Source: JAEUPI01 sp046348365
Lineage (GTDB): Bacteria > Pseudomonadota > Gammaproteobacteria > Burkholderiales > Burkholderiaceae_C
Assembly: GCA_046348365.1 (NCBI GenBank)
Contig: JAXMEL010000001.1
Coordinates: 1,178,001 to 1,242,000, forward strand
DNA: 64,000 nucleotides
Reading direction: 5' to 3'
Shown here: positions 34,341 to 42,303 of the stretch, piece by piece
How positions within the stretch are numbered: the stretch's first letter is position 1
Layout: each line of letters starts with the position of its first letter
Translations under genes and position numbers: made by a program
The notes under the pieces: generated by a model
What the model was told of the DNA's origin: nothing
The model's database searches: none
What the model saw: the letters and a program-made list of their open reading frames with translations, nothing else

Positions 34341-36104
34341 ATGACGCTCACACCGACGACACCGCCGCCTCTGGGCGCAGACAGCGCTGCAGCCGTGATC
34401 GCGCGAACGCTGAAGGCGCGCGGCGTGGACCGGGTGTTCGGCCTGTGCGGCGGACACATCATGCCGATCTGGATGCGCCTGGATGCCGAGGGCATCGCCA
34501 TCGTCGACGTGCGCGACGAGCGGGCCGCGGTCTACATGGCCCATGCCTATGGCGAGCTCAGTGGGCGACCGGGCGTGGCGCTGGTGACGGCGGGCCCCGG
34601 CGTGACCAACGCCATGACGGGCATCGCGAATGCGCACGTGGCGCGTGCGCCGGTGATCGTGCTGTCGGGCATCGCGCCGCAGCCGCAGACGCACAGGGGC
34701 GCGCTGCAGGACCTCGACCACATCGGCATGCTGCGCGGCATCACGCGGTTCGCGCGAACGGTGCGCCTGCCAGCGCAGGTGCCGCAAGCGCTCGACGAGG
34801 CCTTCGCCACCGCGCAGGGCGAAGCCGGCGGCGAGCCCGGCCCGGTGTTTCTGGACTTTCCGACCGACGTGCTGCGCGCCGAGGTGCCGCGCGCGCTGCA
34901 GCTGAGCGAACACCGGGCCAGGCGCAGCGTGGCTGAGATTCCCGCGGACGCTGGCGCCATCGAGCGCGCCGCCGAGCTGATCCGGCAGGCCCGGCGGCCG
35001 CTGGTGATCGGGGGCCGTGGCGCACGCGCAGCGCGGGCCGAACTGATCGCGTTCCTCGATGCGTCGGGTGCGCTGTTCCTGGACACCGGCGAGTGCAAGG
35101 GCGTGGTGCCCGACGGGCATCCCGCGTCGGTGGCGGCCGTGCGCGGCTCGGTGATGGGCGATGCCGATCTGGTGATCACCGTCGGGCGCAAGCTCGACTT
35201 CCAGCTCGCCTACGGCTCGCCGGCCGTGTTCGGCGCGGCGCGCTGGATCCGGATCGCCGACAACGCTGCCGAGCTGCGCGACAACCGCCGCGGCGATGTC
35301 GAGCTGTTCGCGTCGCCGCGGCAGGCCCTGCAGGCTCTCGCCGCCGCAGGGCGCGGCCGCACGAGCGCGCTCGACCGCGCGTGGCAGGCCCGGATGCGCA
35401 GCGCGCATCTGGAGCGATCGCGCAAGCTCGCGGCATCGATGGCCGCCGCGGCCGATGGCGCCGACGGCTTCATGCATCCCAACCGCCTGATCGCCGAAGT
35501 GCAGCGCGCCGTCGGCGACGAGCCCATCGTCGTTGCCGACGGCGGCGACTTCCTGTCGTTCGCGCGCGTCGGCGCGCGTTGCAGTGCCTACCTCGATCCG
35601 GGCGCGCTGGGCTGCATCGGCGTGGGCACGGCGTTCGGCATCGGCGCGGCGCTGGCCGCACCCGGGCGCACCGTGGTGGTGCTCACGGGTGACGGTGCGT
35701 TCGGCTTCAACGCGATGGAGATCGATACCGCTGCGCGGCACGGCGTGCCGCTGCTCGTCGTGGTGGCCAACAACGGCGCGTGGCAGATCGAAGTGCACGA
35801 CCAGACCACCACGCACGGCAAGGTCGTCGGCACCACGTTGCAGCGCGCCGACCATGCCGCCATGGCGCGCGCCTTCGGCGCGCACGGCGAGCGCGTGGAG
35901 CGCGCGGCCGATCTTGCCGCGGCGCTGGGCCGCGCGATGGCGGCGCTCGAGTCGGGCCGCCCGGCGCTGCTCGACGTGCTGGTCAGCGGCGAGCCGATGT
36001 CGTCCGACGCCAAGTCGGGGCTGGCCTGGGTGCCGGACCTGCAGCCGCTCGCCGCATGGGACGAAGCCGAACGGCGCTGGCGCTCCGACGCGCCGGACCG
36101 CTAG
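34341..36104 (+). CDS. ThDP-dependent 2-hydroxyacyl-CoA lyase-like enzyme
   Basis: A 587-residue enzyme of the acetolactate synthase / oxalyl-CoA decarboxylase superfamily. The N-terminal PYR domain has the catalytic Glu60 (VDVRDERAAVYMA). The central domain has GGRGARAARAEL. The C-terminal PP domain has the ThDP/Mg motif GDGAFGFN...VANN (about 450-480). It starts 13 bp after hcmA. By context and the GLCGGHIMPIW start it resembles the actinobacterial 2-hydroxyacyl-CoA lyase that cleaves 2-hydroxyisobutyryl-CoA to acetone and formyl-CoA. An acetolactate-synthase-like or oxalyl-CoA decarboxylase activity cannot be excluded from the sequence alone. Confidence 0.8.
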   Translation: MTLTPTTPPPLGADSAAAVIARTLKARGVDRVFGLCGGHIMPIWMRLDAEGIAIVDVRDERAAVYMAHAYGELSGRPGVALVTAGPGVTNAMTGIANAHVARAPVIVLSGIAPQPQTHRGALQDLDHIGMLRGITRFARTVRLPAQVPQALDEAFATAQGEAGGEPGPVFLDFPTDVLRAEVPRALQLSEHRARRSVAEIPADAGAIERAAELIRQARRPLVIGGRGARAARAELIAFLDASGALFLDTGECKGVVPDGHPASVAAVRGSVMGDADLVITVGRKLDFQLAYGSPAVFGAARWIRIADNAAELRDNRRGDVELFASPRQALQALAAAGRGRTSALDRAWQARMRSAHLERSRKLAASMAAAADGADGFMHPNRLIAEVQRAVGDEPIVVADGGDFLSFARVGARCSAYLDPGALGCIGVGTAFGIGAALAAPGRTVVVLTGDGAFGFNAMEIDTAARHGVPLLVVVANNGAWQIEVHDQTTTHGKVVGTTLQRADHAAMARAFGAHGERVERAADLAAALGRAMAALESGRPALLDVLVSGEPMSSDAKSGLAWVPDLQPLAAWDEAERRWRSDAPDR

Positions 36105-36114
36105 AGCGTTGCCG

Positions 36115-37128
36115 ATGCACCTGATCGCCTACAACGGCAGCCTGCCGCTGATCGCGGCGCCGCAGCGTGGCGCCCAGGCTGGCCACGCCGTGATCGGGCG
36201 CGTGACGCTGGGGCCCGACGCCTGGCTGGGCGCGGGCTGCGTCATTCGCGCCGATGGCCACTACGTGCAGATCGGCCACCGGCTGCATCTGGGGCGCGCG
36301 GCCACGATCCACATCGCGCACGATCTGTACCCCACGCTCATCGGCAACGACGTCTGCGTCGGTGCCGATGCCGTGGTGCACGCCTGCACGGTCGGCGACG
36401 ACGTGGTCGTGGAAGAGCGCGCCATCATCCTCGACGGCTCGGTCGTCGGCGCCGGCGCGCTGCTCGAGGCGGGCAGCATCGTGTATCCGCGCAGCGAGCT
36501 GGCGGGTGGCTTCAGATACGCCGGCCAGCCCGCGCGAGCAGTGCGGCCGCTTTCGCGCGCCGAGCTGCTGGCGCACGCCGACCAGCTGCGCGCGCGCAAC
36601 GAAGCGGCAGACGCGCAGTGGGCGTGCCGCCCGCACGCATCGCGCGCCGGGTCGGACGCTTTCATCGCCGACACCTGTGACCTCGTCGGCGACGTCGCGC
36701 TCGCCGACGGCGCCAGCATCTGGTTCGGCTGCCGCCTCGATGCTCGCACCGGGCCGATCGCGCTGGGTGTTCGCTGCAACGTGCAAGACAACTCCGTGCT
36801 CACGGCAGGCCGCGGCGGGCTGACCCTCGGCCCCGACACCACCATCGGGCACAACGTGGTGCTCACCGACTGCACCATCGGTGCGCGTTGCCTTGTCGGC
36901 ATCGGAAGCCGCATCGCGGCCGGCACCGTGATTCCCGACGACACCTTCGTGGCCGGCGGCTGCGTCACCGAGCCCGGCCAGCAGCTGGAGGCCGGCCAGG
37001 TGTGGGGCGGCCGGCCCGCTCGGCCCATCGGCAAGCTCGACGACGCGAAGCGCGCATCGGTCCTGAAGATCGCGACCGTCTACGCGCGCTACGCCCGCGA
37101 GATGAGCGGCGGCACGGCCCGGGGCTGA
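36115..37128 (+). CDS. Tandem gamma-carbonic-anhydrase-fold (left-handed beta-helix) protein
   Basis: A 337-residue fusion of two hexapeptide-repeat domains (about 1-165 and 180-330), each resembling YrdA/PaaY. The zinc ligands are split. Domain 1 has the first and third histidines (His66, His89) but Ala84 at the second position. Domain 2 has only the second (His246), with Thr230 and Thr251 at the others. In gamma-carbonic anhydrases each site takes two ligands from one subunit and one from its neighbour, so a complete site could form only between domain 1 and domain 2. Function is unknown. PaaY acts as a thioesterase, so a CoA-ester hydrolase serving the lyase is one possibility. It lies 10 bp after the lyase gene. 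Confidence 0.85.
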   Translation: MHLIAYNGSLPLIAAPQRGAQAGHAVIGRVTLGPDAWLGAGCVIRADGHYVQIGHRLHLGRAATIHIAHDLYPTLIGNDVCVGADAVVHACTVGDDVVVEERAIILDGSVVGAGALLEAGSIVYPRSELAGGFRYAGQPARAVRPLSRAELLAHADQLRARNEAADAQWACRPHASRAGSDAFIADTCDLVGDVALADGASIWFGCRLDARTGPIALGVRCNVQDNSVLTAGRGGLTLGPDTTIGHNVVLTDCTIGARCLVGIGSRIAAGTVIPDDTFVAGGCVTEPGQQLEAGQVWGGRPARPIGKLDDAKRASVLKIATVYARYAREMSGGTARG

Positions 37129-37246
37129 TCGGCCGCGGTTGCGTTTTCTGCACGACCCGGCTGGCCCGGGTGGGCAACGGCCCGAAAGGCGGGCATAGTT
37201 CGGCAGCCCGCGCCGGCACATCAAGAAACCCACACCACCGGAACAC

Positions 37247-37993
37247 ATGGACGCTTATCTCCTGAGGGAAGACGCACGCCGCATGGCGTTCGAATCGATC
37301 TGGAACCACGACATCGACGACGTGTTCCGCGATGTCGCGCCCTACTACGACCGCGCCAACGTCTACGCGACCCTCGGCCGGCTGAACAGCCTGCGCACGC
37401 AGTTCATCGACACGATCAAACTGAAACCCGGCGACAAGGTGCTCGACGTCTGCGCCGGAACCAACGTGATCGGCATCGACCTGCTGCGGCGGCAGCCCGA
37501 CCTGGAAGTGCACGCCATCGACCGCAGCCGGGCGATGCAGGAGGTCGGCGGCCGCACGGCCCGGGATCTCGGGTTCAAGATCGACAGCGTGATCGGCGAC
37601 GTGCACCGCCTGCCCTTTCCCGACAACACCTTCGACGTCGTGACGCTGCAATGGGCGACGCGCCACCTGCGCGTGATCGAGGTGTTTTCGGAGATCAAGC
37701 GCGTGCTCAAGCCCGGCGGCAGCTTCTATCACTGCGACATGCTGCGCCCGGCCAACCGATTTGCCGAGCGGCTCTACTGCCTCTATCTCGATGCCTGCGT
37801 CGACGTCATCTCGCTCGCGTTCGGCAGCGGTGCAGCGGCGCGGCGCTGCCGCCGCTACTTCACCGACGCGATCCGCCTCTTCTACTCGTCCGACGAGCTC
37901 TCGGGCCTGCTGAGCGAACTCGGCTTCCAGGACGTGGTGGGCAAGCCCGTGCTGTGGGGGTCGGTGGCCTTCCACCGGGCGCGCAAAGCCTGA
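37247..37993 (+). CDS. Class I SAM-dependent methyltransferase (UbiE/COQ5-like)
   Basis: A 248-residue methyltransferase. Motif I is VLDVCAGTNVIGIDLL (residues 66-81); IDRS and the post-I VHRLPFPDNTFDVVTLQWATRHL, and LKPGGSFYHCDML, are characteristic of the UbiE/COQ5 group. The Gly-Thr-Asn variant of motif I is slightly atypical. It is 118 bp after the gamma-CA-like gene on the same strand, with a GC-rich hairpin-prone gap, so it may be separately transcribed. A quinone or small-molecule substrate is plausible, but no other quinone gene is nearby. Confidence 0.85.
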   Translation: MDAYLLREDARRMAFESIWNHDIDDVFRDVAPYYDRANVYATLGRLNSLRTQFIDTIKLKPGDKVLDVCAGTNVIGIDLLRRQPDLEVHAIDRSRAMQEVGGRTARDLGFKIDSVIGDVHRLPFPDNTFDVVTLQWATRHLRVIEVFSEIKRVLKPGGSFYHCDMLRPANRFAERLYCLYLDACVDVISLAFGSGAAARRCRRYFTDAIRLFYSSDELSGLLSELGFQDVVGKPVLWGSVAFHRARKA

Positions 37994-38084
37994 GACGATC
38001 GTCAGGGCCGACGGGTGTGTCCGGCCCTATCCTCCTATGCGGTCCGGTTCATAGCGCGGCCGAAGGCTCTGTGGCGACTTTGCA

Positions 38085-38114
38085 CGTCGTGAGCAATAAA
38101 CGTGATTCACGACG
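38085..38114. repeat. Inverted repeat upstream of the PilJ-N protein
   Basis: Arms CGTCGTGA and TCACGACG, perfect over 8 bp, flank a 14-nt loop containing CAATAAA. It is about 95 bp before the GTG at 38209 and may be an operator or leader hairpin. Confidence 0.4.
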
Positions 38115-38208
38115 CGGATGCGCGGCGATCGTGCCGTAGCAACCCGCTCGCGAAGAGCACGGCGAATCACAATCCAAGCGCTGTTTGTTGTCGCCGTGGG
38201 TGGCTGCT

Positions 38209-39003
38209 GTGAAACGACGCTCGCTCCTTCTGTTCATCGTTCCGTCGATCGCGCTCTCGATCCACGGCATCGCAGCGGCCCAGGTTCGCGACATCAACGA
38301 CGCCATCAACAAGGCTGGCCGCCAGCGCATGCTCAGCCAGCGCGTGGCCAAGGCCTACCTCGCACTGGGTCAGGCGGTGCGCAAGGACCATGCGGAGAGG
38401 GTGCTCGGCGAATCGATGGCGCTGTTCGATCGCCAGCTGTTCGAGCTCAAGGCCTTCTCGCCCAAACCCGAAATCAAGGCCACCTACGAGCAGCTCGAAA
38501 CTGCGTGGAGCGCGTACAAGGGCGTTCTGGTGGGTGCTGCGGCGAGCAAGCCGGGCGCCGAGTCGGTCGTCACTTCGGCCAACCAGGTGCTCGCGCTTGC
38601 CAACCAGGGCACGGTGCAACTCGAATCGCTTTCGGGCAAGCCGGTCGGCAAGCTGGTCAACATCGCCGGCAGGCAGCGCATGCTGTCGCAGCGCATGGCG
38701 GTGATGTACCTTGCCGCGAGCTGGGGCGTGCAAGCCGACACCGCGGTCAAGGAGATGAACACCGCCCGCGACGAGTTCGTCAGGGCGCAAGCGGTGCTCG
38801 AGGCGGCGCCCGAATCCAGCGCCGCCATCAAGGCCGAACTCGAGCTGGCCGAACAGCAGTACAGCTTCTTCGACACCGCGCTGCGCACGCTCAGGCCCGG
38901 CTCGGCCAACCCCACTTTGCTGGGCGACGTGTTCACCACGAGCGAGCGCATCCTTCAGGTGATGGATGGCGTCACCGGCATGTACGCGCGGCTGACGGGC
39001 TGA
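38209..39003 (+). CDS. Secreted protein with two PilJ-N / P-box motifs
   Basis: A 264-residue protein that starts with a signal peptide (RRSLLLFIVPSIALSIHGIAAA). It then carries two copies of the type IV pili chemotaxis N-terminal (PilJ-N) helical motif: NKAGRQRMLSQRVAKAYLAL near residue 32 and NIAGRQRMLSQRMAVMYLAA near residue 152. The motif resembles the P-box of NarX/NarQ sensors that binds nitrate. No membrane helix, HAMP or signalling domain follows, so this is a free periplasmic module. The start is taken as GTG at 38209, directly at the basic end of the signal peptide; a TTG at 38185 is possible. Confidence 0.82.
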   Translation: MKRRSLLLFIVPSIALSIHGIAAAQVRDINDAINKAGRQRMLSQRVAKAYLALGQAVRKDHAERVLGESMALFDRQLFELKAFSPKPEIKATYEQLETAWSAYKGVLVGAAASKPGAESVVTSANQVLALANQGTVQLESLSGKPVGKLVNIAGRQRMLSQRMAVMYLAASWGVQADTAVKEMNTARDEFVRAQAVLEAAPESSAAIKAELELAEQQYSFFDTALRTLRPGSANPTLLGDVFTTSERILQVMDGVTGMYARLTG

Positions 39004-39241
39004 TCGCAGCCGGCGATCCGATCGCAGCTGTTCCAAGCCAATAGTGTCGTAAACAGCCATCGAGAGTCGGCGCGGGTTCGCGGCGAGGCGATTCAGCCAC
39101 AGGTCACTGAGAAGTCGTAAACGCGTTAGTCAGACTGCCCTCCGAGGCGCAGATACCCACAAACAAAGTCGAAAACAGCTTATTCGGCCGCGGAACTACC
39201 GGGTGCGTTGGATTGCTGTCACTGGCCGGCGGGTGCGCCCG
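39004..39241. other. Non-coding interval with scattered GTCGTAAAC repeats
   Basis: No gene seen. The string GTCGTAAAC occurs near 39045 and again near 39115, with a related GTCGAAAACAGC near 39169. These may be decayed mobile-element ends, but no transposase fragment accompanies them. Confidence 0.3.
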
Positions 39242-39841
39242 TCATGGCTTTTGCAAAGCCGCTTCGAGCACGGCCTCCAGTTCCTGTTGCACCTCTTGCA
39301 GCGGTCGCGCGCTGCGTTCGGCTCGACACAGGGCCACGGTGCCTTCGATGGCCGCTACGGTCAGGGTGGCCAGCCGGCGCGCGCGCGCGCTGGCCACGCC
39401 CTCCTTGCGCAGCGCATCCGCCAAGATTCCCTGCCAGCGGACAAAGGCCAGGTGCGCCAGTTCACGCAGGCCTGCCGACGTGGGGTTGCTCTGCGCTTCC
39501 ACATCGACTTCGGAGTCGATGGCCACGGCCAAGATGGGGCAACCCGCATCGAAGTCGGAGTGTTCCAGCACCCTCTGCCACCACAAGACAAAGGCGCGCA
39601 AGCCGGCTATCGCCCCGTGCTCGTCCATCAATGCCGCCAGGGGGCCGGCCACGCTGTCACTGGCATAGCGGATCGCTTCCTCGACCATCTGTTGCTTGCC
39701 GCCGGGGAAGTGATGGCTCAGCGAGCCGCGAGGGGTTCCGGTGCGCTGCACGACATCGCGCAGCGTGGTCGCGCGCACTCCGCGCCGGCTGATCATGTCA
39801 GCGGCACCGGACACCATCTTCTGCTTCGTCGAGGCGGTCAT
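39242..39841 (-). CDS. TetR/AcrR family transcriptional regulator
   Basis: A 199-residue repressor. The TetR helix-turn-helix lies in residues 8-55 (ADMISRRGVRATTLRDVVQ, PRGSLSHHFPGGKQQMV), and the ligand-binding helical domain follows (LVLWWQRVLEHSDF region, AVAIDSEVD). It is like the LmrA/YxaF type that controls efflux or dehydrogenase genes. It is divergent from the membrane protein gene at 39977. A nested 52-bp dyad in the intergenic region is the likely operator. Confidence 0.92.
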   Translation of the reverse strand: MTASTKQKMVSGAADMISRRGVRATTLRDVVQRTGTPRGSLSHHFPGGKQQMVEEAIRYASDSVAGPLAALMDEHGAIAGLRAFVLWWQRVLEHSDFDAGCPILAVAIDSEVDVEAQSNPTSAGLRELAHLAFVRWQGILADALRKEGVASARARRLATLTVAAIEGTVALCRAERSARPLQEVQQELEAVLEAALQKP

Positions 39842-39901
39842 GAGCGTATCCGACTATGCCACGAGACATAGTTCTTGTTCCCCTTGCCCACCACCTTGTT
39901 G

Positions 39902-39953
39902 ATATGTCGAGCGTCATAGTCTATGATTCGATGCACTATGACAATTGACATAT
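39902..39953. promoter_or_regulatory. 52-bp nested dyad, probable TetR operator
   Basis: Two pairs of perfect arms share one centre (39927.5): outer ATATGTC (39902-39908) / GACATAT (39947-39953) and inner GTCATAGT (39913-39920) / ACTATGAC (39935-39942). The element lies between the divergent TetR gene and the membrane protein gene. Its size suits two TetR dimers. Confidence 0.6.
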
Positions 39954-39976
39954 CGACAAGCGTAGCGCCGCGAACC

Positions 39977-40474
39977 ATGGACTCTCAGGTGAGGTACCTC
40001 CGAACTCTCATCTGGCTGAGTCTCTATGCGGCTGCGGTCCACTTTGCGGACAACGTTTACCGTTTCGACCAGTACCCTGAGCCGGCATGGATGTCGCAGC
40101 CGCTGCTGGCTGCACTTCTGATCCCGCTGGTGCTGCTGGCCCACCGGGCCGTGGACCACATCTACAACGGCCACCTCGAACGCAGCTTCTCGCTGGTGCA
40201 TGGCCTGGTGTGCGGTCACCTGATCTCGCTGGGGCACTACGTGTTCGCCAGGCCTTCGGACATCCCCCTGCGGGTGAACCTCTCGGTCGGCTTGCAGATT
40301 GGAATGGCCCTGGTGTTGCTCGTGTATGCGCTGTGGCTCCAGTTGCAAAGGCATCCCGACTCCATGCGCCGGACCCGCAGGGCGTGGGTGAAGAACGTGG
40401 CGATGTACGTGGTGCTGGGCTTTGCGCTCGAGACGGTCTGGCCGTCGCGGTTCGTGACTTGGTGGATGGAGTGA
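39977..40474 (+). CDS. Four-helix inner-membrane protein of unknown function
   Basis: A 165-residue protein with about four membrane helices: LIWLSLYAAAVHFADNVY, LLAALLIPLVLLAHRAV, a central LVHGLVCGHLISLGHYVF and GLQIGMALVLLVYALWLQL, plus a weaker one near AMYVVLGFALETVW. Several histidines line the helices (HFADN, HRAVDHIYNGH, HGLVCGH), which could bind haem or metal; that is only a suggestion. The start at 39977 (MDSQVRYL) is preferred because the upstream ATGs lie in the operator dyad. It overlaps the next gene by 4 bp and is probably controlled by the divergent TetR. Confidence 0.75.
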   Translation: MDSQVRYLRTLIWLSLYAAAVHFADNVYRFDQYPEPAWMSQPLLAALLIPLVLLAHRAVDHIYNGHLERSFSLVHGLVCGHLISLGHYVFARPSDIPLRVNLSVGLQIGMALVLLVYALWLQLQRHPDSMRRTRRAWVKNVAMYVVLGFALETVWPSRFVTWWME

Positions 40475-41073
40475 GCGCCAAGCCCGACGCGCTGGACCGT
40501 CTGCTCATTCGCCTGGCCTGGGCGGGGCCGGCGCTGCTCGTCGTGGTGCTGCGCTGGCAGATGTCGCTGGACCAGTGGTACGTGCCGTTGAACAGCCCGG
40601 ATCTGGCCCGGATGAGCAACGACATCACCGAGGCCGCAGGGCCCTGGCTGTCTTCCTTGGATGCGGCGGGCGGTCGGCGGCTGTTCCTGCTCACCGATCC
40701 GAACTGCGCGTGCACCCCGCCGGCCATCCTGCGCGTGAAGGCGGCCATGGCCGAGGCGCAGCAGGCGTTCCGGTCTCCCATGGCCTTGAAGGTCATCGCC
40801 GTCGACGACCGGCATGCCCTGAGCAACGTGGCGTGGCGCCGGGTGGTGCAAAACATCCCGGCGACGCCCAGCCTGATCGTGGTGGATGGCAATCGCTTGC
40901 ACTACGTCGGACCTGCGGTCAGCGGCAGCCTGTGCATAGCCGATGCCAACGTGACCGGACTGTTCGGCGCCGGTCCACCGGGCGATGGCACGACCGTGAA
41001 CTTCATCGACAAAGGCTGCTTCTGCACTTCAAAGGGGCGCCTGAGCGCAGGCCGGGACGCCGGTATCCCATAA
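40471..41073 (+). CDS. Membrane-anchored thioredoxin-like protein (DUF6436-like)
   Basis: A 200-residue protein beginning with GTG that overlaps the previous stop (GTGA). It has one N-terminal helix (AWAGPALLVVVLRWQM) and then an extracytoplasmic domain with FLLTDPNCACTPPAILR, whose Cys-x-Cys follows a beta-strand as in thioredoxin-like folds. The cis-Pro-like NIPATPSLIVVDG fits the same fold. A second pair, GCFCTSKG, is near the C-terminus. The resemblance to DUF6436 proteins is from memory. A redox role beside the His-rich membrane protein is plausible. Confidence 0.7.
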   Translation: MSAKPDALDRLLIRLAWAGPALLVVVLRWQMSLDQWYVPLNSPDLARMSNDITEAAGPWLSSLDAAGGRRLFLLTDPNCACTPPAILRVKAAMAEAQQAFRSPMALKVIAVDDRHALSNVAWRRVVQNIPATPSLIVVDGNRLHYVGPAVSGSLCIADANVTGLFGAGPPGDGTTVNFIDKGCFCTSKGRLSAGRDAGIP

Positions 41074-41141
41074 GATGCGCCAGACAAGCCAGCCCTTGCT
41101 GGCCAGCGGCCAGCCATGCCGCTCACCCCAGAGTCGGCGTC

Positions 41142-42080
41142 ATGCGATACGAACTGACGGACCTGAAGCTCTTCCTGGAGATCGCCCAGGCCCGCAACCT
41201 GTCGGCTGCCGCGGCGGCGGTCCATATCACGGCATCTTCGGCCAGCTACCGGCTCAAGAACCTCGAACAGGCCTTCAATGCGGCGCTGTTCGAGCGCACA
41301 CCGCGCGGCATGCGCCTGACGCCCGCGGGCGAGGCCGTGCTGCCGCATGTACGCGAGCTGTTCGACGAGCTCGAACGCATGCACGGCAGCGTGGGCCGTT
41401 TCAGCGCCGGCCTCAAGGGACATGTGCGCCTGGGCGCCAACAGCAGCGCGCTCAACGGCTTCGCCACGGCGTCAGTGGGGCGCTTCCTGATCAGCAACCC
41501 CGAGGTCGAGGCCGACATCGAGGAGCGGCAAAGCGAGGCGATCCCGGCGGCGGTGGCCGCGAAGGAACTGGACATCGGCATCTTCGCCGGCCCCACCGAA
41601 GTGCCGGGCCTGGACGTCCGCCCCTATGCCGTGGATCGTCTGGCCATCGCGATCCCCGGCGACCACATCCTGGCCGGCGAAAAGGAGGTCAAGTTCGGTG
41701 CCGCACTGGACTTCGACTTCGTCTGCATGAGTCGCACGAGCAGCAACTTCCTGTTCATGCGCGACACCGCGCGACGCCTGGGCAAGCCCATCCGCGCACG
41801 CCTGCATGTGCACAGCTTCGAGGCGGTGCTGGCGCTGGTGGCCGCGGGCCTGGGCATCGCGCTGGTCCCCAGCAGCGTGCTGGGCCACCCGCCCGCGGGC
41901 GTGAAAGTGCTGGCCCTGGCGGAGCCCTGGGCACGCCGTGAGTTGAACCTGGTCACGCGCGACGAGAAGCGGCAGCCCGTCTTCGTGAGCGCGCTGGTGC
42001 GCCACCTGCTCGAAGACCCGAGCGTCGCCGCGACGCGCGAGGGCGCCCTGAGCGGCGATGCGGACACTGCAGTCGGCTGA
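41142..42080 (+). CDS. LysR family transcriptional regulator
   Basis: A 312-residue regulator. The N-terminal winged helix (residues 1-60: LTDLKLFLEIAQARNLSAAA, SASYRLKNLEQAFNAALFER) is followed by a periplasmic-binding-protein-like effector domain (KGHVRLGANSSALNGF, AAGLGIALVPSSVLG). It resembles the CbbR/CynR type in layout. Its target is unclear: the gene upstream is co-directional by 68 bp, and the gene downstream is convergent. The ATG at 41142 is the usual MRYELTDL start. Confidence 0.92.
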   Translation: MRYELTDLKLFLEIAQARNLSAAAAAVHITASSASYRLKNLEQAFNAALFERTPRGMRLTPAGEAVLPHVRELFDELERMHGSVGRFSAGLKGHVRLGANSSALNGFATASVGRFLISNPEVEADIEERQSEAIPAAVAAKELDIGIFAGPTEVPGLDVRPYAVDRLAIAIPGDHILAGEKEVKFGAALDFDFVCMSRTSSNFLFMRDTARRLGKPIRARLHVHSFEAVLALVAAGLGIALVPSSVLGHPPAGVKVLALAEPWARRELNLVTRDEKRQPVFVSALVRHLLEDPSVAATREGALSGDADTAVG

Positions 42081-42150
42081 GAGCCCGAGAGTCTTTCGCT
42101 CATGCCTGCTCGGCACCCCAAGAACGCAACCGCTCGTCGTTGCAAATTCC

Positions 42151-42303
42151 GGATCAACGCGATGGCGTCTGCACACCAGCGTCCGTGGTGAACCACCCGC
42201 CGCCCAGAACCTTGTAGAGCGTCACCAGACTCGACTGCTGCGACAGCTCGGCCTGGATCAGCGACTTGCGTGCGTTCAGGTCGGTGCGCTGCGAATCGAG
42301 CAC
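42151..42303. repeat. 153-bp direct repeat, copy 1 (efflux-protein tail)
   Basis: About 93 percent identical, without gaps, to 48938-49090 in the same orientation. It encodes the last 49 residues of the AIM24 fusion protein, which equal the last 49 of the outer-membrane efflux protein. The pair brackets a 6.6-kb block with the phaC-ackA genes. Confidence 0.93.

Noticed and set aside
38085..38114. GTGA...TCAC inverted repeat as a CRP site
   Set aside because: The half-sites are 14 bp apart, not the 6 bp needed for CRP.
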